Source of the DNA: RECO01 sp050485385
GTDB lineage: Bacteria > Pseudomonadota > Alphaproteobacteria > Geminicoccales > Geminicoccaceae
DNA: 8,984 bases
Direction of reading: 5' to 3'
NCBI GenBank assembly: GCA_050485385.1
Contig: JBJHBG010000150.1
Span: 1-8,984, forward strand
Shown piece by piece: positions 1-5,526 of this stretch. Below the pieces are notes generated by a model, which was not told the origin of the DNA, made no database searches, and worked only from the letters and a program-made list of their open reading frames with translations. Numbering within the stretch: the first letter of the stretch is position 1; each line of letters begins with the position of its first letter. The translations under genes and the position numbers were made by a program.

Positions 1-15
1 GCATGCGCCGGGGGG

Positions 16-37
16 CCGCCGCCTCGACGGGCGGCGG
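16..37 (-). terminator. candidate hairpin terminator after the SDH-like gene
   Basis: An 8-bp perfect GC stem (16-23 pairing with 30-37, 6-nt loop) begins two bases after the stop codon of the SDH-like gene on the minus strand. No T-run follows, only a C-rich stretch, so it is not a classical intrinsic terminator. In GC-rich genomes such hairpins often mark transcript 3' ends or protect them. That role is inferred from position and structure only. The rest of bases 1-39 shows no gene. Confidence 0.4.
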
Positions 38-39
38 GC

Positions 40-861
40 TCACCCGGCGGTGGGAAAGGCGCGCAGGAACCGGGCCATCAGCGGCACCTGCTCGTCCAGC
101 ATCGGCCGGCCGAAGTGGATCGGGCAGCCCTTGGCCTGGGCGGCGTCCAGCAGCGCGGTGCGCTCCGGCTTCATGACGATCTCGGCGACCAACGTCGCGG
201 GATCCAGGCGGTCGACCGGCAGCGGCAGCGCGTCACCCGCCTGCAGGCCGAGCGAGGTCGCGTTGACGACGACGTCGAAGCCCTCGGGGTCGATCGGCCC
301 GGCGCCGATCGGTACCTGGGGATAGGCGGCGGCGGCGCGCTCCGCCAAGGCCTGGGCCTTGGCCGTGCTGCGGTTGGCGATCACCAACTCGCCCACCCGC
401 GCTTCCGCCAGGGCGAAGGCGATGGCCTTGCCGGCACCGCCGGCACCGACCAGGAGCACGCGCCGGCCCTGCGGCTCGTGGCCATGCGCCCTGAGCCCGG
501 CAACGAAGCCGAGGCCGTCGAAGTTCTCGGCCGTCAGCCGGCCGTCGCTCTCCCGGCGGAAGATGTTGGCGGCACCGACGAGCTGCGCCTGCGGGCCGAC
601 CTCGTCGACGAGGTCGAGTACCGGCTCCTTGTGCGGGATCGTGACCAGGACGCCACCGAGATTGGCGAGGGCGCGAAAGCCCTCCATCGCCCGCGGCAAC
701 TCGCCCGTCGGCACGTGCAACGGTACCAGGAGGGCGTCGACGCCGAGGGCGGCGAAGCGCGGGTTGAACACCTCGCAGGCACGAACGTGGGTGATGGGGT
801 CCGCAATGACGCCGTAAAGGCGCGTTCGTCCGGTGACGGGTATCGTCGTCGCGTCCTGCAT
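40..861 (-). CDS. shikimate dehydrogenase-family NADP oxidoreductase, substrate site divergent
   Basis: A 273-aa protein with the two-domain SDH fold, close to the usual family length. The catalytic domain keeps the Lys of VTIPHK (K78), N99, the Asp of NFDG (D115) and Q258 of the C-terminal GRPML motif. The Rossmann domain has GAGGAG (139-144), an NRS loop (163-165) suggesting NADP, and VNATSLG (199-205). By alignment with remembered E. coli AroE, the two serines of the HSKSP motif that bind the shikimate carboxylate are replaced (THVRAC here, V26 and A28), and the Thr of NTDG is Phe (F114). The chemistry is therefore probably NAD(P)-dependent alcohol/ketone oxidoreduction, but shikimate may not be the substrate. 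The ATG at 861 was chosen because AGGAGA lies just upstream and homology begins near it. The open frame runs on to 954, but that extension is low-complexity and Arg/Ala-rich. The gene lies 93 bp downstream of the histidine kinase on the same strand. Confidence 0.85.
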   Translation of the reverse strand: MQDATTIPVTGRTRLYGVIADPITHVRACEVFNPRFAALGVDALLVPLHVPTGELPRAMEGFRALANLGGVLVTIPHKEPVLDLVDEVGPQAQLVGAANIFRRESDGRLTAENFDGLGFVAGLRAHGHEPQGRRVLLVGAGGAGKAIAFALAEARVGELVIANRSTAKAQALAERAAAAYPQVPIGAGPIDPEGFDVVVNATSLGLQAGDALPLPVDRLDPATLVAEIVMKPERTALLDAAQAKGCPIHFGRPMLDEQVPLMARFLRAFPTAG

Positions 862-895
862 GGTCTCCTGTCCGCGCCGTGCACGCTCGTTCCTA

Positions 896-916
896 GGCGG
901 CCGCCGGCCGGCCGCC
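896..916 (-). repeat. hairpin between kinase and SDH-like genes
   Basis: A perfect 8-bp inverted repeat (896-903 with 909-916, 5-nt loop), entirely G and C, lies in the 93-bp gap between the kinase stop and the SDH-like start. No T-run follows on either strand. It could attenuate read-through from the kinase gene or stabilise the upstream mRNA. It could also be a chance product of high GC, so only the structure is secure. Confidence 0.4.
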
Positions 917-954
917 AAGCGAGCACCGCGCATCGGCGCCATGCGCCGGGCCAT

Positions 955-2781
955 TCAGTTCTCGCACCGTTCGACCGCAGGCTCGACCCAGCACTCGCCG
1001 ATCGCCGCCCGCAACTCCGCGGCACGGAACGGCTTGCGCAACAGGGGTCGGAGGTCGGCGGCGTCGACGTCCCCTTCGCGCGCGTAGGCGGAGGCGAACA
1101 TGACGCGCAGATCCGGACGCAGCTCGCCGGCGCGGCGAGCGAGGTCCACGCCGTCCATGCCGCCCGGCATCAGCACGTCGGTCAAGAGCAGGTCGAGTTC
1201 GGCATCGCCGGCGAGGACCTGCAGCGCGTGCGCCGCATCCTCCGCGACGTACACGACGTGGCCGAGGTCGGTCAGCATGCGCTCGCCGACCCGCCGCACC
1301 TGGGGGTCGTCCTCCACCAGCAGGATGCGCAAAGGCGGTGCCGCCGCCGTCGCCGGCCGGGTGGGCAAGCGCGGCACGGGCGGCAGCTCCGCCGGCGCTG
1401 CCACCGCCGGCAGGAGCAGGGTGACGGTCGTGCCCACCCCGAGGGTGCTCGCGATCTCCACGTCGCCGCCCGACTGGCGCGCGTAGCCCACCGCCATCGA
1501 CAGGCCGAGCCCCGCCCCCTTGCCCACGTCCTTGGTGGTGAAGAAGGGTTCGAACACACGGTCCAGGTGCTCGGGCCGGATGCCGGTGCCGTCGTCGCGC
1601 ACCTCGACCAGGGCATAGCGGCCGGCCCCGAGCTCGCCGGCGGCGCTGCGCTCGGTGGTCTCGACGCCGACGCGCAAGGTGCCGCCGCGCGGCATGGCGT
1701 CGCGCGCGTTCAAGGCGAAGTTGATCAAGACGTTGTCGAGCTGCGTGCGGTCGGCCTCGACGAAGACCGGCGACGCGGCGCGGACGAACGTCACCTGGAC
1801 GTGGTCGCCGAGGGTCCGGCTCAGCAGCTCCACGGTTTCGGCGACGGCGGCGTTCAGCTCCAGCCGCACCGGACGCAAGAACTGCCGCCGGCCGAAGGAC
1901 AGGAGCTGTTCGGTCAGCGTGGCGGCGCGCTCGGCGGCGATCAGGGTCGCATCGATGCAGGCGCGGCGCACGAAGGGATCGAGCGTGTAGCGGGCGTGCT
2001 CCGCCTGACCGATGATGACCTGGAGGAGATTGTTGAAGTCGTGGGCCACGCCGGCCGCCAACTTGCCGATCGCCGCCATGTGCTCGGAATGGCGCAGCCG
2101 GTCCTGCGAGAGCATCCTCGCCTCCATCGCCGCCTCCATGCCCGCCTCGGCCCGCTCGCGTCGACGGATTTCGGTGTCGAGCAGGAGCACCGCCGCGACC
2201 AGGAGGGCGAGCGCCGTCGCCGCCGCCACCGCCGCGAGCCGGCCAACGGTGCGCGTCTGCCGGTCCGTCGCTGCCATGCGGGACTGCAACAACGCCTCCT
2301 CGGTGGCGATGAGCTGACCCAGGCGTGCCCGGATCTCGGTCATGAGCTCGAAGCTGCCGCGGCCGTACATCTCGGCCCGCGCCGCCTCGGTGCCGACGTC
2401 GAGGTAGACGGCGAGCACGGCTTCCAGGTGCTCCAGCCGGTCGCTCACCAACGGCGCCAGCATCGCCACCCGCGCCTGCTGTTCGCCATGGTCGGCGACG
2501 AGCCGGCCCAACTCCTCGACCCGATCCGGCACCGCCCGGCGCGCCGCCTCGAACGGGCCGAGCAGCGACTCCGCGCCGGCGATGATGAACGCGCGCTGCG
2601 CGGCTTCCGCCCCGTTCAGGCTGGCGAGCAGGTTCTCGGCGGCGATGATCACTTCGTAGGTGTGCTCGACCCAGCCACGGGCGCGATCGGCGGCTTGAAA
2701 GCTCCAGCCGACGGCGCCGATCACGGCCACGAGCAGCACGAACGCAGTCACGAAGAGGGACCAAAAGCGCTTGCGCGTCAT
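955..2781 (-). CDS. membrane hybrid histidine kinase: CHASE3-HisKA-HATPase-REC
   Basis: A 608-aa inner-membrane sensor kinase. TM helix 1 is at about 7-28 and TM helix 2 at about 182-202. They bracket a helical, Glu/Ala-rich periplasmic region (30-175) with the look of a CHASE3 sensor (LLASLNGAEAAQRAFIIAG). The cytoplasmic part has a HisKA helix with VAHDFNN, so H247 is the phospho-acceptor. The ATPase shows an N-box (N358), DDGTG (396-400), FEPFFTTK (410-417) and GAGLGLS (422-428). A C-terminal receiver (about 484-597) has acidic residues E490, D491 and D492, phospho-Asp D535, S564 and K583, so it looks active. The core resembles CckA-type hybrid kinases, but the sensor differs. Hybrids of this kind usually pass phosphate to an Hpt protein. 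No Hpt or separate response regulator is in the window, so its target is unknown. The ATG at 2781 has AGGGAG upstream and places TM1 at the N-terminus. Confidence 0.93.
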   Translation of the reverse strand: MTRKRFWSLFVTAFVLLVAVIGAVGWSFQAADRARGWVEHTYEVIIAAENLLASLNGAEAAQRAFIIAGAESLLGPFEAARRAVPDRVEELGRLVADHGEQQARVAMLAPLVSDRLEHLEAVLAVYLDVGTEAARAEMYGRGSFELMTEIRARLGQLIATEEALLQSRMAATDRQTRTVGRLAAVAAATALALLVAAVLLLDTEIRRRERAEAGMEAAMEARMLSQDRLRHSEHMAAIGKLAAGVAHDFNNLLQVIIGQAEHARYTLDPFVRRACIDATLIAAERAATLTEQLLSFGRRQFLRPVRLELNAAVAETVELLSRTLGDHVQVTFVRAASPVFVEADRTQLDNVLINFALNARDAMPRGGTLRVGVETTERSAAGELGAGRYALVEVRDDGTGIRPEHLDRVFEPFFTTKDVGKGAGLGLSMAVGYARQSGGDVEIASTLGVGTTVTLLLPAVAAPAELPPVPRLPTRPATAAAPPLRILLVEDDPQVRRVGERMLTDLGHVVYVAEDAAHALQVLAGDAELDLLLTDVLMPGGMDGVDLARRAGELRPDLRVMFASAYAREGDVDAADLRPLLRKPFRAAELRAAIGECWVEPAVERCEN

Positions 2782-2876
2782 CGCCTCGGTGCTCCCTGCC
2801 GAACGTCCCGCGCCGGCCCGGCGATGACGAGGACGCGGAAAAACCCCGCGCCGGGTCTACCCTAGAGGACATAGGA

Positions 2877-2902
2877 ATTACAACCTATAACTGGGCTGTA
2901 AT
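2877..2902. promoter_or_regulatory. AT-rich inverted repeat, candidate operator upstream of the kinase
   Basis: Arms ATTACAACC (2877-2885) and GGCTGTAAT (2894-2902) form a 9-bp inverted repeat with one mismatch around an 8-bp spacer. This is strikingly AT-rich for the window. It lies in the 137-bp gap between the enolase-family stop (2919) and the kinase start (2781), where the kinase promoter would be expected. The two-arm layout with about 17 bp between arm centres fits a dimeric regulator such as a MarR- or GntR-type protein. No T-run follows, so it is not a good terminator. I could not assign convincing -35/-10 boxes. Confidence 0.45.
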
Positions 2903-2918
2903 CACTCCTTCCGCCGCG

Positions 2919-4013
2919 TCAGCCCGGCACGGCATGCCGCGCCAGCCGTTCCCAGTCGAACCGGAGGCCGTGGCCGGCACGGTCGTCCGGCGCCCAGGCG
3001 AGGCCGTCCCTGAGATCCAACTCGCGGTCGAGGAAGCGCTCCAGGCCGAAGCCGTGCGCCTCCAGGTAGCTGCGGTTCGGGCAGGCGGCGAGCAGGTGGA
3101 CGGTGACGTCGTGGGCGCCGTGCGAGGTGACCGGCAGGTGAAACGCCTCGGCCAACCGCGCGACTTTCATGAAGCCGGTGACACCGCCGCAATTGGTGAC
3201 GTCCGGCTCGGGGAAGGTAACCCCACCGGTCGCGATCAGCGTCTGGAAGTCCCAAAGCGTCCGCAGGTTCTCCCCGGTGGCGATCGGCACCCCGCCCTCG
3301 CGCACGACGCGGGCGTGGCCGAGCACGTCGTCCGGCGGCAACGGCTCCTCCAGCCACGTGAGGTCGAACGGCTGGAAGGCACGGGCGGCGCGGATCGCCT
3401 GGTCCACCGTCCAGCGCATGTTGGCGTCCGCCATCAAGGGAAAGCCGTCGCCCAGATGCGCGCGCATGGCGCGGACACGCTCGACGTCCTCGGTCAGCCG
3501 GGCACGGCCGACCTTCATCTTGATCGCCCGAAAGCCCTTCTCCAGGTTGCCGTCGGTCTGGCGCAGCAGGTCGTCGAGCGGCAGGTCCAGGTCGATGCCG
3601 CCAGCGTAGGCCGGCACGCCCGCGTCGAACCCGCCGAGCAGCCGCCAGAGCGGGCTCTTGGCGCGCACCGCCTTCAGGTCCCACAGGGCGATGTCGAAGG
3701 CGGACAGCGCCAGCACCACCGGACCGCCGCGCCCGCCATAGTGCAGATGCCACCACAGGTTGTGGCCAAGATGCTCGATCCGGTCGCCGTCCGCCCCTTC
3801 CGCCAGTTCCCTAATCTCGCCGAGACTGGCCAGAATGGCACGCCCGTTGCGGCCGACGGTATAGGTGTAGCCCACGCCCTCGGCACCGTCGGCGTCGCGC
3901 ACGCGCACCGTGACCAACTCGAACGCCGCGATCTCGCCGTGCGTGCTGTCGGTCAGCACCGTCGGCAAGGGAATGCGGTACAGCCCTGCCTCCACCCGTT
4001 CCAGTCGTGCCAT
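2919..4013 (-). CDS. mandelate racemase/dehydratase-type enolase superfamily enzyme
   Basis: A 364-aa protein of the enolase superfamily: N-terminal capping domain (about 1-125) and a TIM-like barrel. Catalytic positions match the mandelate racemase subgroup with an offset of one from remembered Pseudomonas MR numbering: KxK (K165, K167), Mg ligands D196, E222 (WLEEP) and E248 (TGEN), the Asp-His dyad D271/H298 (TSHGAH) and E318. Such enzymes abstract the proton alpha to a carboxylate and either racemise it or, more often, dehydrate acid sugars or related hydroxy acids. The exact substrate cannot be read from the sequence. The ATG at 4013 is preceded by a strong GGAGGAGG Shine-Dalgarno about 8 nt away. 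The gene lies 133 bp downstream of the M20 peptidase gene, with a compound inverted repeat between them, so it may be only partly co-expressed with it. Confidence 0.93.
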   Translation of the reverse strand: MARLERVEAGLYRIPLPTVLTDSTHGEIAAFELVTVRVRDADGAEGVGYTYTVGRNGRAILASLGEIRELAEGADGDRIEHLGHNLWWHLHYGGRGGPVVLALSAFDIALWDLKAVRAKSPLWRLLGGFDAGVPAYAGGIDLDLPLDDLLRQTDGNLEKGFRAIKMKVGRARLTEDVERVRAMRAHLGDGFPLMADANMRWTVDQAIRAARAFQPFDLTWLEEPLPPDDVLGHARVVREGGVPIATGENLRTLWDFQTLIATGGVTFPEPDVTNCGGVTGFMKVARLAEAFHLPVTSHGAHDVTVHLLAACPNRSYLEAHGFGLERFLDRELDLRDGLAWAPDDRAGHGLRFDWERLARHAVPG

Positions 4014-4042
4014 GTCTCGTGCCTCCTCCCGATTGCAGAAAC

Positions 4043-4129
4043 GGGGGGCTTTTGGCTCCCCGCGCGCCCCAATGAATGCTGACGGCCGCTAGCCGCCAGT
4101 TGGGGTGCAGGGGGCCAAAAGCCCCCTGC
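4043..4129. repeat. compound inverted repeat of two hairpins (BIME-like layout)
   Basis: Two hairpins lie head to head in the 133-bp gap between the M20 and enolase-family genes. The left one (4043-4049 with 4055-4061) has 7 pairs, one of them a G-T wobble. The right one (4107-4115 with 4121-4129) has a perfect 9-bp stem. Their cores are also complementary to each other: 13 bp match perfectly (4044-4056 with 4114-4126), and a further 6 bp match nearer the centre (4067-4072 with 4100-4105). The RNA can thus form either two small hairpins or one long stem. The layout resembles paired REP elements or an attenuator. I cannot tell from one copy whether it is repeated in the genome. Confidence 0.65.
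4107..4129 (-). terminator. strong hairpin after the M20 peptidase gene, candidate terminator
   Basis: A perfect 9-bp stem (GCAGGGGGC and its complement) with a 5-nt loop starts about 18 nt after the M20 stop codon on the minus strand. The sequence after the stem is ACCCCAAC rather than a T-run, so termination efficiency is uncertain. It could instead block 3' exonucleases and stabilise the M20 message. It is the right half of the compound inverted repeat at 4043-4129. Confidence 0.45.
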
Positions 4130-4146
4130 TCGACCTTCCCCACGCC

Positions 4147-5322
4147 TCAAGCCAGCGCCAGCATCAACCCTGCCTGGAGCCGTGCCGAGCGGGCGAGGCT
4201 CGGGATTTCGACCCGCTCCTCCAGCGTGTGGATACCGAAGCCCGACACACCGAGCCCGTCGAGGGTGGGGATGCCGGCGGCCCCGGTGAAGTTGCCGTCC
4301 GAGCCGCCGCCCGCCGCGTAGTGCGGCAGGTCGAGGCCGAGCGACCGCGCCACGTCCCGCGCGGTTTCGTAGAGCGCGCGGCTGGCACCGTCCGGCTCCC
4401 AGACCGGCCGCACCACGCCCATCCGCACGGCGAAGCCGGTGCCATCCGCGTCGTCGAAGCTCCGGGCCAAGAGCCGGGCGACGCCGGCATCCAGGTCGTC
4501 CTGTCGCTTGGCCATGCTCAAGACCTCGGCGCGGCAGTGCGTCGGCACGCAGTTGACCCACCGCCCACCCTCGATCACGCCGACGCTGAAGGTGCAGTCC
4601 TCGCCGGTCATCGCCTCGATCGCCAGCACCTGGTCGGCCATGATGCGGATCGCCGAGCGGCCCTCCTTCAAGGCAGCACCGGCGTGGCTCGGCCGGCCGC
4701 GCGCCTCCAACTCGAAGCGGGCGATGGCGTAGCGCCCGGTGACGCAGCCGCCGTCCGGCCGCGCCGGTTCCGGGACCAACACCACCCGGTGCCGCTTCGC
4801 CTCGTCGAGAATGAGATCGCGGGTGCCGGGGCTGCCGATCTCCTCGTCGGAGGTGAGGAGGAAGGTGACGGGCAACGGCGTCGTCAAGCCCGCCGCCTGC
4901 AACTGCCTGACCGCCTCCACCGCCGCGTAGGTACCACCCTTCATGTCGACGATACCGGGGCCGTAGCACTCGCGCCCGTCGGTCCGAAACGGCAGCTTCG
5001 CCAACGTGCCGACCGGATGCACCGTGTCCAGGTGGCAGAGAACCAGAATGCCCGGCTCGCCCGCCCGGTCATGCGGCAGGCGCACCCGCGCGCAGTCGCC
5101 GATGCCGGCCATGGGTACCTCGATCGACTCCACCCTGCCGCCCAATTCGGCGAGGTCCTGGGCAACCACGCCGACCATCCGGCCGACCGCAGCCGGATCG
5201 TAGGTCGGACTCTCCCGCTCGACCCAGGCGCGAAGGCCCTGGAGCATCGCATCCGCGTCGACCGGCAACGCACCGACGTCGTAGGCTAAGGGCAACTCGG
5301 GCACGGCGACCGCCTCCTCCAT
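4147..5322 (-). CDS. M20 family metallopeptidase, glutamate carboxypeptidase (CPG2)-like
   Basis: A 391-aa dinuclear zinc hydrolase of the M20/ArgE/DapE/CPG2 group. Visible metal and catalytic motifs in order are HLDT (H97, with D99 orienting), GPGIVDMKGG (bridging D126), TSDEEIGS (general base E160, metal ligand E161), VPEPAR (E185) and, near the C-terminus, GFGIHTLEE (H365). RPSHAG (H213) in the dimerisation domain and GGGSDGN (338-344) also fit the family. Motif wording is nearest to carboxypeptidase G2, which removes C-terminal glutamate from folate-type amides, but M20 substrate ranges are broad and the real one is unknown. It has no signal peptide, so it is likely cytoplasmic and acts after import. 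The ATG at 5322 has GAGG five bases upstream. The open frame reaches 5916, but the extra N-terminus overlaps the divergent ATPase gene and is not real. The gene diverges from the ABC operon, 204 bp away. Confidence 0.92.
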   Translation of the reverse strand: MEEAVAVPELPLAYDVGALPVDADAMLQGLRAWVERESPTYDPAAVGRMVGVVAQDLAELGGRVESIEVPMAGIGDCARVRLPHDRAGEPGILVLCHLDTVHPVGTLAKLPFRTDGRECYGPGIVDMKGGTYAAVEAVRQLQAAGLTTPLPVTFLLTSDEEIGSPGTRDLILDEAKRHRVVLVPEPARPDGGCVTGRYAIARFELEARGRPSHAGAALKEGRSAIRIMADQVLAIEAMTGEDCTFSVGVIEGGRWVNCVPTHCRAEVLSMAKRQDDLDAGVARLLARSFDDADGTGFAVRMGVVRPVWEPDGASRALYETARDVARSLGLDLPHYAAGGGSDGNFTGAAGIPTLDGLGVSGFGIHTLEERVEIPSLARSARLQAGLMLALA

Positions 5323-5394
5323 GATCGCCTCGAGCGATAGCCGCCCGGCCGACCGCCCGCAAGCGACGGCGCGGTCATGGCGAACGCCCAAAAA

Positions 5395-5419
5395 CGCGGC
5401 CCCTTGCACAAACGCCGCG
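5395..5419. promoter_or_regulatory. weak dyad upstream of the sigma-54 promoter
   Basis: Six-base perfect arms CGCGGC (5395-5400) and GCCGCG (5414-5419) flank a 13-bp spacer containing TTGCACAAA. It lies about 55-80 bp upstream of the -24 element, somewhat close for an enhancer but possible. The arms are pure GC and short, so chance is a real alternative. TGCAC recalls an NtrC half-site, but the matching GGTGCA half is absent. Confidence 0.2.
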
Positions 5420-5453
5420 CACCGGCACGGCCATGCCACCATCGCGCTCGTCC

Positions 5454-5477
5454 GCCAGCCCACTGGCGCGGGCTGGC
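5454..5477. promoter_or_regulatory. perfect 8-bp inverted repeat overlapping the -24 element
   Basis: GCCAGCCC (5454-5461) and GGGCTGGC (5470-5477) are exact complements around an 8-bp spacer. The right arm ends inside the TGGC of the -24 box of the sigma-54 promoter. A protein bound here would cover the -24 region and so could block sigma-54 holoenzyme, which suggests an operator. An outer pair, CATGCCA (5432-5438) and TGGCATG (5474-5480), adds a second possible pairing. Function is inferred from position alone. Confidence 0.45.
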
Positions 5478-5489
5478 ATGGGATTTGCC
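5474..5489 (+). promoter_or_regulatory. sigma-54 (RpoN) -24/-12 promoter of the ABC importer operon
   Basis: The sequence TGGCATGGGATTTGCC matches the known consensus TGGCAC-N5-TTGCW at every key base: GG at 5475-5476, exactly ten bases, then GC at 5487-5488, with TTGC intact. Placing the C of GC at -12 puts the start site near 5500, giving a leader of about 27 nt to the ATPase ATG at 5527. This supports that start and rules out the upstream in-frame ATG at 5377. Sigma-54 promoters need an AAA+ activator such as NtrC. None is encoded in the window, and I could not identify its site. Confidence 0.75.
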
Positions 5490-5526
5490 CGCCCACGAGC
5501 GAACCTCGCAGCCGGACCCTGCCCGA

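Noticed and set aside
862..954. N-terminal extension of the SDH-like protein from the ATG at 954
   Set aside because: The ATG at 861 has a good AGGAGA ribosome site and begins just before the family fold. The extension is low-complexity and contains the 896-916 hairpin.
2834..2850. Short hairpin (CGCGG / CCGCG) in the kinase leader
   Set aside because: Only five base pairs with a 7-nt loop and no T-run downstream, which is expected by chance at this GC content.
115..2865. 916-codon plus-strand open frame antisense to the SDH-like and kinase genes
   Set aside because: It mirrors high-GC codon structure of the real minus-strand genes, is His/Arg/Gly-rich without recognisable domains, and both real genes opposite have full catalytic motif sets.
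893..2872. 659-codon minus-strand frame overlapping the kinase in another register
   Set aside because: Arg/Gly/Pro-rich low-complexity translation, no family motifs. The kinase frame explains the same DNA.
2934..4082. 382-codon plus-strand frame antisense to the enolase-family gene
   Set aside because: No motifs, and the minus-strand frame has all mandelate racemase catalytic residues.
5405..5423. NtrC-type enhancer site near TTGCACAAA
   Set aside because: Only one half-site-like TGCAC is present. The second GCACC is in the same orientation rather than inverted.
5424..5438. Possible minus-strand sigma-54 promoter (TGGCATGGCCGTGCC) facing the M20 gene
   Set aside because: GG and GC are separated by nine bases instead of the required ten, and the TTGC element is absent.
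5377..5526. N-terminal extension of the ATPase from the ATG at 5377
   Set aside because: It lies upstream of and across the predicted sigma-54 start site, encodes an Arg/Pro/His-rich stretch, and would give an atypical PotA N-terminus.
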